DNA of 64,000 bases from Streptomyces griseoluteus (GTDB taxonomy: Bacteria > Actinomycetota > Actinomycetes > Streptomycetales > Streptomycetaceae): NCBI RefSeq assembly GCF_004784465.1, contig NZ_SRRU01000002.1, positions 124,001 through 188,000 on the forward strand, in the 5' to 3' direction. This document shows, piece by piece, positions 27,362 through 35,980 of the stretch. Within the stretch, counting starts at the first letter, position 1. Each line of letters starts with the position of its first letter. A program made the translations under genes and the position numbers. Below the pieces are notes generated by a model, which had not been told where the DNA came from, made no database searches, and saw only the letters and a list, made by a program, of their open reading frames with translations.

Positions 27362-28624
27362 TCAGACGGTGCGGAACGCCAGCACCACGTTGTGGCCGCC
27401 GAAGCCGAACGAGTCGTTCAGCGCCGCGATCCGGCCCTCGGGAAGCCGACGCGGCTCGCCCACGACGACGTCCGCGTTGACCTCGGGGTCCAGCTCGGTG
27501 ACGTTGATCGTCGGCGGGGCCGTGCGGTTCACCAGGGCCAGGATGGACGCCACGGTCTCGATACCGCCCGCGCCGCCCAGCAGGTGACCCGTCATCGACT
27601 TGGTCGCGGAGATGGCCATGTGGTCGACGTCGTCGCCGAAGACCTTCCGCAGCGCCTTGACCTCGGCCACGTCGCCCTGGGGCGTCGACGTCGCGTGCGC
27701 GTTCACGTGCACGATCTCCGCCGGCTTCAGGTCGGTCGAGTCCAGCAGGTTCTGCAGCGCCTGCGCGATGCCGTTGCCCGAGGGCTCCGGCTGCGTGATG
27801 TGGTGCGCGTCGGCGGAGATGCCCTGGCCGATCGCCTCGGCGTAGACCCGGGCGCCGCGCGCCTTGGCGTGCTCCTCGGACTCCAGCACGATCACACCGG
27901 CGCCCTCACCGAGCACGAAGCCGTCACGGCCCGAGTCGTAGGGGCGGGACGCGCCCTCGGGGTCGGCGTTGTTCTTGGACATCGCCATCATGTTGCCGAA
28001 GGCGACGATGGGAAGCGGGTGGATGGCGGCCTCGGTACCACCGGCCACGACCACGTCCGCACGCCCGGTGCGGATCATCTCGATCGCGTAGCCGATGGCC
28101 TCCGCGCCGGAGGCGCAGGCCGAGACGGGGGTGTGCACACCGGCGCGCGCGCCCAGCTCGATCCCGACGTTGGCCGCCGGGGAGTTGGGCATCAGCATCG
28201 GCACGGTGTGCGGGGAGACCCGCCGTACGCCCTTCTCCTTCAGTACGTCGTACTGGTCCAGGAGGGTCGTCACGCCACCGATGCCGGAGGCGATGACCGC
28301 GCCGAGGCGGTCGGGGTTCACGGACTGGTCCTCACCGGCCTTGGCGGTGAAACCGGCGTCCTTCCAGGCTTCCTGAGCGGCGATCAGCGCGAACTGCGCG
28401 GACCGGTCCAGCTTGCGGGCCTGCGGCCGGGGGAGGATCTCACCCGGCTCGACGGCGATCTGCGCGGCGATCTGAACCGGCAGTTCGGCCGCCCACTCCT
28501 GCTCCAGGCGGCTGACGCCGGACCGGCCGGCCAGCATGGCCTCCCAGGTGGAAGCTGCGTCGCCACCCAGCGGTGTGGTTGCGCCGATACCGGTGACGAC
28601 CACGGTGCGATTGGTCGGGCTCAC
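27362..28624 (-). CDS. fabF: beta-ketoacyl-ACP synthase II
   Basis: 420 residues. Active-site Cys at about 170 (VSACASGAEAIGYA), His 310 (HVNAHATSTPQGD), Lys 342 and His 347 (SATKSMTGHLLGG). It condenses malonyl-ACP with acyl-ACP in the chain-elongation cycle of type II fatty acid synthesis. Last gene of the fabD-fabH-acpP-fabF operon, 81 bp after acpP. Orthologous by context to SCO2390. Confidence 0.98.
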   Translation of the reverse strand: MSPTNRTVVVTGIGATTPLGGDAASTWEAMLAGRSGVSRLEQEWAAELPVQIAAQIAVEPGEILPRPQARKLDRSAQFALIAAQEAWKDAGFTAKAGEDQSVNPDRLGAVIASGIGGVTTLLDQYDVLKEKGVRRVSPHTVPMLMPNSPAANVGIELGARAGVHTPVSACASGAEAIGYAIEMIRTGRADVVVAGGTEAAIHPLPIVAFGNMMAMSKNNADPEGASRPYDSGRDGFVLGEGAGVIVLESEEHAKARGARVYAEAIGQGISADAHHITQPEPSGNGIAQALQNLLDSTDLKPAEIVHVNAHATSTPQGDVAEVKALRKVFGDDVDHMAISATKSMTGHLLGGAGGIETVASILALVNRTAPPTINVTELDPEVNADVVVGEPRRLPEGRIAALNDSFGFGGHNVVLAFRTV

Positions 28625-28705
28625 GGGAATTCTTTCTCCAACAGATGCGGGATCTACGGCGCCACCGCCGGGTGGCGGGGCCTAGCAGCTAGGTCCGAGG
28701 GTGAC

Positions 28706-28954
28706 TCAGGCCTGGTGCTTGAGGATGTAGTCGGTGGCGTCACCGACGGTCTTCAGGTTCTTGACGTCCTCGTCGGGGATCTTCACGTCGAAGCGCTCCT
28801 CGGCGGCGACGACGACCTCGACCATGGACAGGGAGTCGACGTCGAGGTCGTCCGTGAAGGACTTGTCGAGCTGGACGTCCTCGGTGGGGATGCCGGCGAT
28901 CTCGTTCACGATCTCGGCAAGGCCCGCGACGATCTCTTCCTGGGTGGCGGCCAT
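28706..28954 (-). CDS. acpP: acyl carrier protein
   Basis: 82 residues from ATG 28954; the frame extends upstream but MAATQEEIVAGLAEIVNE is the canonical start. The phosphopantetheine attachment serine is in DDLDVDSLSMVEVVVAAEE. Carries growing acyl chains for FabD, FabH and FabF. Position between fabH and fabF matches the Streptomyces primary-metabolism ACP. Confidence 0.98.
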   Translation of the reverse strand: MAATQEEIVAGLAEIVNEIAGIPTEDVQLDKSFTDDLDVDSLSMVEVVVAAEERFDVKIPDEDVKNLKTVGDATDYILKHQA

Positions 28955-29037
28955 GTCAGGCGCTCTCCTTCTTCGATGTTCAGACAATGAGGTGGCATTT
29001 GTCCCCGTGTCGGACCGGGCGGCCCGGCACGGAGTGC

Positions 29038-30069
29038 CTAGGGGAGGGTAACGACCGTGGCGGCGTAGACCAGACCCGCCCCGAATCCGATGACGAGCGC
29101 CGTGTCGCCGCTCTTGGCCTCGCCGGTCGCCAGAAGCCGCTCCATGGCGAGCGGGATCGACGCGGCCGAGGTGTTGCCGGTGGTACGGATGTCACGGGCG
29201 ACCGTGACGTGCTCCGGCAGCTTCAGAGTCTTCACCATCGAGTCGATGATCCGCACATTGGCCTGGTGCGGGATGAAGACGTCCAGGTCGTCCGAGGAGA
29301 TCCCGGCCGCGTCCAGCGCCTGCTGGGCGACCTTCGCCATCTCGAACACGGCCCAGCGGAACACCGCCTGGCCCTCCTGCGTGATCGCGGGGAACTTGAC
29401 GTTGCCCGCGCTGTCCAGGGGGAGCTGGGAGACGTCGCCGACGGCGAAGCGGTCCCACGGGACGGTCTGCTTGATGGTGCCGGCCTTGTCGCCCTCCGAG
29501 CCCCACACCGTGGGACCGATGGCGGGCTCCTGGGACGGGCCGACCACGACCGCGCCCGCGCCGTCACCGAACAGGAAGGCCGTCGCGCGGTCCTCCAGGT
29601 CGGTCAGGTCGCTGAGCCGCTCCACGCCGATGACGAGCACGTACTCGGCGGAACCCTCCACCACCATGCCCTTGGCGAGGGTCAGGCCGTAGCCGAAGCC
29701 CGCGCAGCCGGCCGAGATGTCGAAGGCGGCGGCCTTGTCGGTGCCCAGCTTGTCCGCGATCTCCGTGGCCACGGCCGGGGTCTGGCTGAAGTGCGAGACG
29801 GTGGAGACCACCACGGCGCCGATCCGGTCGGCGTCGATGCCCGCGTCGGCGATCGCCTTGCCCGCCGCCTCGATCGACATCGCGGCGACCGTCTCGTCCG
29901 GGCCCGCCCAGTGCCGGGTCTCGATCCCGGAGCGGGACCTGATCCACTCGTCGGAGGAGTCGATCGTCTCCAGGATCACCTCGTTGGGCACCACCCGGGT
30001 CGGGCGGTAGCCGCCGACCCCGAGGATGCGCGCGTACGGGGCGCCCTTGCTGGGCTTGATCTTCGCCAT
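29038..30069 (-). CDS. fabH: beta-ketoacyl-ACP synthase III
   Basis: 343 residues from ATG 30069: AAGGAG is 9 bp from this ATG but only 3 bp from the alternative ATG at 30075. Catalytic triad Cys 122 (DISAGCAGFGYG), His 268 (VFIPHQANVRII) and Asn 299 (TTGNTSAASIPLA). Starts fatty acid synthesis by condensing acyl-CoA with malonyl-ACP; in Streptomyces branched acyl-CoA starters are preferred. Sixteen bp after fabD. Confidence 0.98.
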   Translation of the reverse strand: MAKIKPSKGAPYARILGVGGYRPTRVVPNEVILETIDSSDEWIRSRSGIETRHWAGPDETVAAMSIEAAGKAIADAGIDADRIGAVVVSTVSHFSQTPAVATEIADKLGTDKAAAFDISAGCAGFGYGLTLAKGMVVEGSAEYVLVIGVERLSDLTDLEDRATAFLFGDGAGAVVVGPSQEPAIGPTVWGSEGDKAGTIKQTVPWDRFAVGDVSQLPLDSAGNVKFPAITQEGQAVFRWAVFEMAKVAQQALDAAGISSDDLDVFIPHQANVRIIDSMVKTLKLPEHVTVARDIRTTGNTSAASIPLAMERLLATGEAKSGDTALVIGFGAGLVYAATVVTLP

Positions 30070-30085
30070 TGGCATGGGCTCCTTG

Positions 30086-31030
30086 TCAGGCGCCCGCCGC
30101 GTCAGCGGCAGGAGTCGCGGTCTCGGCGATCAGCGCGCGCGCCGCGTCGAGATCCTCGGGGGTCTTCAGGGCGAGCGTCCGTACACCGGGCAGTGCGCGC
30201 TTGGCCAGGCCGGTCAGGGTGCCGCCGGGACACACCTCGATCAGCGCGGTGACGCCCAGTTCCTTGAAGGTCTCCATGCACAGGTCCCAGCGGACCGGGT
30301 TGGCGACCTGGCCGACCAGCCGCTCCAGCACCTCGGAGCCGGAGGCGACCGTACGGCCGTCCTTGTTGGAGACGTAGGTCAGCTTCGGGTCGGCCGGGGC
30401 CAGCTCGGCCGCGGCCTTGGCCAGCGTCTCGACGGCGGGCGCCATGTGACGGGTGTGGAAGGCACCGGCCACCTTCAGCGGGACGACCTTGCGGACGCCC
30501 TCCGGCTTGTCCTCCGCGAGCGCGGCCAGCTGCTCCAGCGTGCCCGCCGCGACGATCTGGCCGGCGCCGTTGATGTTGGCCGGGGTCAGGCCCAGCTTCT
30601 CCAGGTGCGCGACGGAGACCTCCGGGTCGCCGCCCAGCAGCGCCGACATGCCGGTCTCGGTGACCGCGGCGGCGTCGGCCATGGCCAGACCCCGCTTGCG
30701 CACCAGGTTCAGGGCGGAGACGTCGTCCAGCACGCCCGCGAAGGCGGCGGCGGTGATCTCGCCGACGCTGTGGCCCGCGACCGCGCCCGGCGCGATGTCA
30801 CCCAGTGCCGCGGCGGACAGCAGCCCGGCCGCGACCAGCAGGGGCTGCGCCACGGCGGTGTCGCGGATCGCCTCGGCGTCGGCCTGCGTCCCGTAGTGGG
30901 CGAGGTCCAGTCCGATGGCGTCGGACCACGCGGCGACGCGGTCGGCGGCACCGGGGAGTTCGAGCCAGGGGGTCAGGAAGCCGGGCGTCTGGGCGCCCTG
31001 GCCGGGAGCGACGAGTACGAGCACTCTCAC
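30086..31030 (-). CDS. fabD: malonyl-CoA:ACP transacylase
   Basis: 314 residues from GTG 31030; GTG 31024 (starting VLVLVAPGQGAQ) is equally plausible. Catalytic Ser about 88 in AVAGHSVGEITAAAFAG and His about 192 in AGAFHTRHMAPAV. Transfers malonyl groups to AcpP, and in Streptomyces can also serve polyketide synthases. First enzyme gene of the fab operon, directly after fasR with an 83-bp gap that contains a dyad. Confidence 0.98.
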   Translation of the reverse strand: MRVLVLVAPGQGAQTPGFLTPWLELPGAADRVAAWSDAIGLDLAHYGTQADAEAIRDTAVAQPLLVAAGLLSAAALGDIAPGAVAGHSVGEITAAAFAGVLDDVSALNLVRKRGLAMADAAAVTETGMSALLGGDPEVSVAHLEKLGLTPANINGAGQIVAAGTLEQLAALAEDKPEGVRKVVPLKVAGAFHTRHMAPAVETLAKAAAELAPADPKLTYVSNKDGRTVASGSEVLERLVGQVANPVRWDLCMETFKELGVTALIEVCPGGTLTGLAKRALPGVRTLALKTPEDLDAARALIAETATPAADAAGA

Positions 31031-31089
31031 ACTCTCTCTTGGAGACGGCCGGAGCCGCCCGTGGGGACAAGGACGAATAACTCGGATGG

Positions 31090-31112
31090 CTTTTGTGGGC
31101 CCCCGACAAAAG
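31090..31112 (-). promoter_or_regulatory. inverted repeat upstream of fabD, candidate FasR operator
   Basis: CTTTTGT (31090-31096) and ACAAAAG (31106-31112) are perfect arms with a 9-bp spacer, directly after the fasR stop and upstream of a possible -10 (GTTATTC) for fabD. FasR activates fabDHPF in S. coelicolor; that this dyad is its site is an inference. It could also act as a weak fasR terminator. Confidence 0.5.
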
Positions 31113-31113
31113 G

Positions 31114-32322
31114 TTAGGGCTGGAACTCCCCATCGGTGAGCCGCCCCAGGATCAGGGCGATCCGCAACGTGAAGGCGGATCGTACATCGGAGGGCGACCA
31201 GCCGGTGACGTCAGTCACACGTCGGAGCCGGTAGCGCACGGTGTTCGGGTGAACGAAGAGCATCCTCGCCGCGCCCTCCAGGCTGCTCGCCTGCTCCAGG
31301 TAGACACTCAGGGTCTCCAGCAGTGCCGACCCGGCCTCCTCCAGCGGTCTGTAGATCTCCTCCACCAACTGCTCGCGCGCACTGGGATCACCGGCGATGG
31401 CGCGCTCCGGAAGCAGGTCGTCCGCCAGCACCGGCCGGGGCGCGTCCTGCCAGGCGGTGCACGCCTTCAGCCCGGCCGCAGCGGCCTGCGCGGACCGGGT
31501 CGCGGCCTGGAGGTCGTGCATGACCGGCCCCGCTACCACCGGCCCCGGCGCGAACGGCCCGATCAGCGATTTGGCCACGCTCAGCGGCTGCACCGAGCTG
31601 CCCCCGGCGATCACCACCAGGCGGTCCCCGAGCACGCCGGTGAGCACCTGGAGCTTGGCGTGCCGGGCGGCGCGCCGGATCGCCTCCACGGTCAGCTCGC
31701 TGTCCCCGTCCGGGGCGGTGCCGAGCACCACGCAGACGTGCTCCGGCGAGTTCCAGCCGAGCGCCGCCGCCCGGCTCACCGCGCCCTCGTCGGCCTCGCC
31801 GCTGAGCACCGCGTTGACCACCAGCGACTCCAGCCGGGCGTCCCAGGCACCGCGTGCCTCGGCGGCCTGGGCGTAGACCTGGGCGGTGGCGAAGGCGATC
31901 TCGCGGGCGTAGACCAGCAGCGCCTCGCGGAGCACGCGCTCGTCGCCGGGCGCGGCCACCTCGTCGATGGCGCTCTCCATGACCTCGATGGTGGTGCGCA
32001 CCATCTCCACGGTCTGGCGCAGCGTGATCGCGCGGGTCAGCTCACGGGGCGCGGTGCCGAAGACGTCGGTCGAGATGGCCTGAGGCGCCTCGGGGTGCCG
32101 GAACCACTCGGTGAAGGCGGCGATGCCGGCCTGTGCCACGAGCCCGATCCAGGACCGGTTCTCCGGGGGCATGGCCCGGTACCACGGCAGGGTGTCGTCC
32201 ATCCGCGCGATGGCCTGTGCGGCGAGCGTGCCGGAGGACTTCTCCAGCCGCCGCAGGGTCGCGGTGTGCGGGTGGACGGCGGGTACCGCGGGGTCGCTGT
32301 GGTGGGATTCGGGTTCGGGCAC
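31114..32322 (-). CDS. fasR: PucR/CdaR-like transcriptional activator of fatty acid synthesis
   Basis: 402 residues from a GTG start. The central region is of the GGDEF-like PucR type. The C-terminal HTH of the PucR family is clear: SLEGAARMLFVHPNTVRYRL, RRVTDVTGWSPSDVRSAFTL. Position directly upstream of fabD and orientation match FasR (SCO2386), which activates the fab operon. Ligand unresolved from sequence. The start has no strong ribosome site. Confidence 0.93.
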   Translation of the reverse strand: MPEPESHHSDPAVPAVHPHTATLRRLEKSSGTLAAQAIARMDDTLPWYRAMPPENRSWIGLVAQAGIAAFTEWFRHPEAPQAISTDVFGTAPRELTRAITLRQTVEMVRTTIEVMESAIDEVAAPGDERVLREALLVYAREIAFATAQVYAQAAEARGAWDARLESLVVNAVLSGEADEGAVSRAAALGWNSPEHVCVVLGTAPDGDSELTVEAIRRAARHAKLQVLTGVLGDRLVVIAGGSSVQPLSVAKSLIGPFAPGPVVAGPVMHDLQAATRSAQAAAAGLKACTAWQDAPRPVLADDLLPERAIAGDPSAREQLVEEIYRPLEEAGSALLETLSVYLEQASSLEGAARMLFVHPNTVRYRLRRVTDVTGWSPSDVRSAFTLRIALILGRLTDGEFQP

Positions 32323-32439
32323 GTGGACAAGACTGCCTTATCGGGACGCGCGCGTGTGCCGCCGGGTCCGTCTCGCCCTTCCGCACCGGCCGGTACTTGC
32401 CTGCGGCACGGGCGCCGCGCGCACTACCGTGGGGGCGTG

Positions 32440-33093
32440 ATGGAGGTACGGCGCGCCGCTGAGCGTTACCACGGAGGAGACCCGGAGGCGGGCATCGACT
32501 CCCGGCACGCCCTGTCCTTCGGGCCGCACTACGACCCGGCGAACCTGCGCTTCGGCGCGGTGATCGCCTGCAACGAGGAACGGCTCGCCCCCGGCGCCGG
32601 GTTCGACGAGCACCCGCACAGCCACACCGAGATCGTCACCTGGGTCGTGGAGGGCGAGCTGACCCACCGGGACTCGGCCGGCCACGAGAGCGTGGTCCGC
32701 CCCGGTGACGTACAGCACCTCAGCGCGGCCGCGGGCGTCCGGCACGTCGAGCGGAACGACGGCACGGTCCCGCTGACCTTCGTGCAGATGTGGCTGGCCC
32801 CGCTGAAGCCCGGCGGGGAGCCGTCGTACGAGGTGGTGCCGGGCATCGCCGACTCCACGCCGTACGCCCTGCCCGGCGCCGGCGCGATGCTGCACGTGCG
32901 GCGGCTGGCGGCGGGGGAGCGGACGGCGATGCCGGACGCCGCGCACCTCTACGTCCATGTGGTGCGCGGCGAGGCCGGCCTCGCGGGGGAGACGCTGGGC
33001 CCCGGCGACTCGGCGCGGATCACCGGCGCCGAGGGGCTGGCGGCGGTGGGAGTGACGCCGGCGGAGCTGCTGGTGTGGGAGATGGGTCCCTAG
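32440..33093 (+). CDS. pirin family protein
   Basis: 217 residues from ATG 32440 (GTG 32437 directly precedes it). The N-terminal cupin carries metal-binding histidines in DEHPHSHTEIVTWVVEGELT and the Glu/His in VRHVERNDG. A second degenerate cupin follows. Some pirins are quercetinases, others modulate enzymes such as pyruvate dehydrogenase; role here unknown. It stops 3 bp before the convergent hydrolase. Confidence 0.93.
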   Translation: MEVRRAAERYHGGDPEAGIDSRHALSFGPHYDPANLRFGAVIACNEERLAPGAGFDEHPHSHTEIVTWVVEGELTHRDSAGHESVVRPGDVQHLSAAAGVRHVERNDGTVPLTFVQMWLAPLKPGGEPSYEVVPGIADSTPYALPGAGAMLHVRRLAAGERTAMPDAAHLYVHVVRGEAGLAGETLGPGDSARITGAEGLAAVGVTPAELLVWEMGP

Positions 33094-33096
33094 GGA

Positions 33097-33918
33097 TCAG
33101 CCGCGGACTTCCGTCAGCACCGCGTCCGTGAAGACCGGCCACGCCTCGATCGCCCAGGGCCCGAAGGCGCGGTCGGCCAGGGCGACGGCGGCCACCTGGG
33201 CGTCCGGGTCGGTCCACAGGAAGGTGCCGGACTGGCCGAAGTGGCCGAAGGTGCGCGGGGAGGACGAACTTCCGGTCCAGTGCGGGGACTTGGTGCCCCG
33301 GATCTCGAAGCCGAGGCCCCAGTCGTTGGGGTTCTGGTGCCCGTATCCCGGTAGTACGCCCTTGGTACCCGGATACTGCACGGTCATCGCCTCCGCGACC
33401 GTCCTGGGATCCAGCAGGCGGGGTGCCTGGAGTTCGGCCGCGAAGCGCAGCAGGTCCGCCACCGTGGAGACGCCGTCCTTGGCGGGCGAGCCCTCCAGCG
33501 AGGTCGACGTCATGCCCAGCGGCTCCAGCACCGCCTGGCGCAGATACTCGGCGAAGGGGATGTCGGTGGCCTTGGCGATGTGGTCGCCGAGCTGCTCGAA
33601 CCCGGCGTTGGAGTACAGCCGCCGCTCGCCGGGCGCCGACATCGTGCGGTGCTCGTCGAAGGCCAGCCCGGAGGTGTGCGCCAGCAGATGGCGGACCGTG
33701 GCCCCGGGCGGCCCGGCGGGCTCGTCCAGCTCGACGGCACCCTCCTCGTACGCGACCAGCGCCGCGGAGGCGGCCAGCGGCTTGGTCACCGACGCCAGCG
33801 GGAAACGGTGGTCCGCCGGGCCGTGCGTGCCCAGTACGGTCCCGTCGGCCCGCACCACCCCCGCGGCGGCGGTGGGGACGGGCCAGTTCTCGATCAGCGC
33901 CAGGCTCTGCAACGACAT
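33097..33918 (-). CDS. serine hydrolase, beta-lactamase family
   Basis: 273 residues. SxxK motif in ASVTKPLAASAAL (Ser about 43, Lys about 46), tyrosine motif YSNAGFEQLGDHI, and FGHFGQSGTFLWTDPDAQVA as the third (HxG-type) element. No signal peptide, so likely a cytoplasmic esterase or peptidase-like enzyme rather than an antibiotic-resistance lactamase. About 20 bp from the GNAT gene upstream on the same strand. Confidence 0.92.
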   Translation of the reverse strand: MSLQSLALIENWPVPTAAAGVVRADGTVLGTHGPADHRFPLASVTKPLAASAALVAYEEGAVELDEPAGPPGATVRHLLAHTSGLAFDEHRTMSAPGERRLYSNAGFEQLGDHIAKATDIPFAEYLRQAVLEPLGMTSTSLEGSPAKDGVSTVADLLRFAAELQAPRLLDPRTVAEAMTVQYPGTKGVLPGYGHQNPNDWGLGFEIRGTKSPHWTGSSSSPRTFGHFGQSGTFLWTDPDAQVAAVALADRAFGPWAIEAWPVFTDAVLTEVRG

Positions 33919-33937
33919 ACCGGCGACCCTATGCGGC

Positions 33938-34408
33938 TCACACCCGCAGCTCCATCAAGGGGTCCGGCTTGGGCCTGAACCCCAGCGCCTCGTACAGCGG
34001 GCGGGCGTCGGCGGAGGCGGTGAGCTGGATCTGCCGGGCGCCCCGCTCGCGGAACCAGGCCAGCAGCCCGTCCATGCACGCACGGGCGTACCCCCGGCGC
34101 CGGGTACCGGGATCGGTGGCCACGCTGAAGACGAAGCCGACCACACCCTGCGGATTGGACTCGCGCCCGATCCGGTACTCGGCCGTCCCCACCGCGAGCG
34201 CGGCCAGCGACCCCGGCCGCTCCGGGTGGTCCACCACGAACGCGGCGAAGGTCCCTTCCGGGTCGGCCAGCCGGGCGCGCAGGGTCGGCAGGGACTCCGC
34301 GTGCCAGGTCCCCGCGTCACGGCCCCCGGAGACGGAGTCGAGCATCACCTGGCGCAGGCGCAGCACTTCCGGCGCGTCCTCGGGCAGCGCCCGGCGTACG
34401 AGAGTCAT
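33938..34408 (-). CDS. GNAT-family N-acetyltransferase
   Basis: 156 residues from ATG 34408. Acetyl-CoA-binding motif A is FSVATDPGTRRRGYARACMD, followed by LLAWFRERGARQIQLTASAD and LYEALGFRPKPDPLMEL. Substrate unknown. A -10-like TAGCGT on the minus strand (34416-34421) ends 7 bp before the ATG, so the mRNA is probably leaderless; GTG 34417 would fall inside that box. Confidence 0.92.
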   Translation of the reverse strand: MTLVRRALPEDAPEVLRLRQVMLDSVSGGRDAGTWHAESLPTLRARLADPEGTFAAFVVDHPERPGSLAALAVGTAEYRIGRESNPQGVVGFVFSVATDPGTRRRGYARACMDGLLAWFRERGARQIQLTASADARPLYEALGFRPKPDPLMELRV

Positions 34409-34467
34409 GCGCGGCACGCTAGCGTCCGGCCCGGGTTCCCGTCCTGGCCATTTCTGCCGGATACCGC

Positions 34468-34498
34468 TTGCTTGGAGTGCGCTCGAAGGTCATAGCGT
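34468..34498 (+). promoter_or_regulatory. MerR-type promoter of the merR-AKR operon
   Basis: TTGCTT (34468-34473) and TAGCGT (34493-34498) are separated by exactly 19 bp. The spacer holds the near-perfect dyad CTTGGAG-TGCG-CTCGAAG (34471-34488). This is the standard design for MerR activation. Transcription would start at about 34505, next to the ATG at 34506. Confidence 0.8.
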
Positions 34499-34505
34499 TG
34501 AGGGC

Positions 34506-34961
34506 ATGACGGTGATGCAGACCACGCAGGCGGTGGCGGCCGGCCAGGACATCTGTTCCGGTCCCCCGCCGCGCCATCCCCGGCCCGACGGGCAGGACCG
34601 GTACACGATCAGTGAGGTCGTCGCCTTCACCGGACTGACCGCGCACACCCTGCGCTGGTACGAGCGGATCGGCCTGATGCCGCACGTGGACCGCTCGCAC
34701 ACCGGCCAGCGCCGCTACACCAACCGCGACCTGGACTGGCTGGTCTTCGTCACCAAGCTGCGGCTCACCGGCATGCCGGTGGCCGACATGGTCCGGTACG
34801 CCGAGCTGGTGCGGCAGGGCGAGAGTACCTACGACGAGCGGCGCGAGCTGCTGGAGTCGACCCGCCGGGACGTGCTCGCCCGGATCCACGAGCTGCGCGA
34901 CACGCTCGCCGTGCTCGACCTGAAGATCGGTTTTTACGCCACGGAGGGGACCACCCGATGA
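34506..34961 (+). CDS. MerR-family regulator
   Basis: 151 residues from ATG 34506, with no ribosome site and a promoter placed for a leaderless transcript. Winged HTH: YTISEVVAFTGLTAHTLRWY, ERIGLMPHVDRSHTGQRRYT. A coiled coil follows (YDERRELLESTRRDVLARIH). No cysteine-rich metal-binding tail, so an organic or redox signal is more likely than a metal. Its stop overlaps the aldo/keto reductase start (ATGA). Confidence 0.95.
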   Translation: MTVMQTTQAVAAGQDICSGPPPRHPRPDGQDRYTISEVVAFTGLTAHTLRWYERIGLMPHVDRSHTGQRRYTNRDLDWLVFVTKLRLTGMPVADMVRYAELVRQGESTYDERRELLESTRRDVLARIHELRDTLAVLDLKIGFYATEGTTR

Positions 34962-35977
34962 CCGACCGCACGATGCCGTCCGTACGCCTGGGCGAGACCG
35001 GCCCGGAGACCGGCGTGCAGGGCCTCGGCTGCATGGGCATGAGCTTCGGCTACGGCCCGGCCGACGCCGAGCAGTCGCGGGCCGCGCTGGAGCGCGCCTT
35101 CGACATGGGCGTGACGCTGTACGACACGGCGGACGCCTATGGCGCCGGGGACAACGAGCGGTTCCTCGCCCCCTTCTTCAAGGCCCACCGCGACGAGGTG
35201 GTCATCGCCACCAAGTTCGCGCTGTCCATCCCGCCGGACGACCCGAGCAGGCGGACCATCCGTAACGACGCCCCTTACATCCGCCAGGCCGTCGAGGACA
35301 GCCTCAAGCGGCTCGACGTCGACGTGATCGACCTCTATTACATGCACCGCCGTGATGTGAACGTCCCCCTGGAGGAGACCGTCGGCGTCATGGCCGACCT
35401 GGTGCGCGAGGGCAAGGTCAAGCACCTGGGACTGAGCGAGGTCACCGCGGGGGAACTGCGCACCGCGCACGCCGTCCACCCCATCGCGGCCGTGCAGTCC
35501 GAGTGGTCCCTGTTCAGCCGGGACATCGAGGCGCAGGTGGTCCCGGCCGCCCGCGAGCTGGGCGTCGGCCTGGTGCCCTACTCCCCGCTGGGCCGGGGCT
35601 TCCTCACCGGCGCCTTCACGGACGCCGCCAAGGAGCTGACCGACGGCGACTTCCGCCGCTCCCAGCCCCGCTTCACCGGTGACAACGCGACCGCCAACGC
35701 GGCCCTGCTGGAGCCGGTGCGGCGGGTCGCCGAGGCGCACGGCGCGACCCTCGGCCAGGTCGCACTGGCCTGGGTGCACCAGCGGGCGGCGGTGCACGGC
35801 CTCCCGGTCGTGCCGATCCCGGGCACCCGCAAGGCCGAGCGCGTCACCGAGAACGCCGGCGCCGCGCACCTCGTCCTCACCGAGGAGGAGCTGGCCCTGC
35901 TGGAGCCGATCGCCGCGCGTGTCGCGGGAGACCGGTACGCCGACATGACGTTCACCTCGGCGGGCCGGGAGCAGTAG
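34958..35977 (+). CDS. aldo/keto reductase
   Basis: 339 residues. Active-site tetrad: Asp and Tyr in TLYDTADAYGAGDNE, Lys in EVVIATKFAL, His in DLYYMHRRDVNV. The NADP-binding end IPGTRKAERVTENAGAAHLV is typical. Similar to YajO/AKR13-like reductases that reduce aldehydes, including methylglyoxal. Translationally coupled to its MerR regulator, so probably induced by an aldehyde or electrophile. Confidence 0.95.
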   Translation: MTDRTMPSVRLGETGPETGVQGLGCMGMSFGYGPADAEQSRAALERAFDMGVTLYDTADAYGAGDNERFLAPFFKAHRDEVVIATKFALSIPPDDPSRRTIRNDAPYIRQAVEDSLKRLDVDVIDLYYMHRRDVNVPLEETVGVMADLVREGKVKHLGLSEVTAGELRTAHAVHPIAAVQSEWSLFSRDIEAQVVPAARELGVGLVPYSPLGRGFLTGAFTDAAKELTDGDFRRSQPRFTGDNATANAALLEPVRRVAEAHGATLGQVALAWVHQRAAVHGLPVVPIPGTRKAERVTENAGAAHLVLTEEELALLEPIAARVAGDRYADMTFTSAGREQ

Positions 35978-35980
35978 CTT

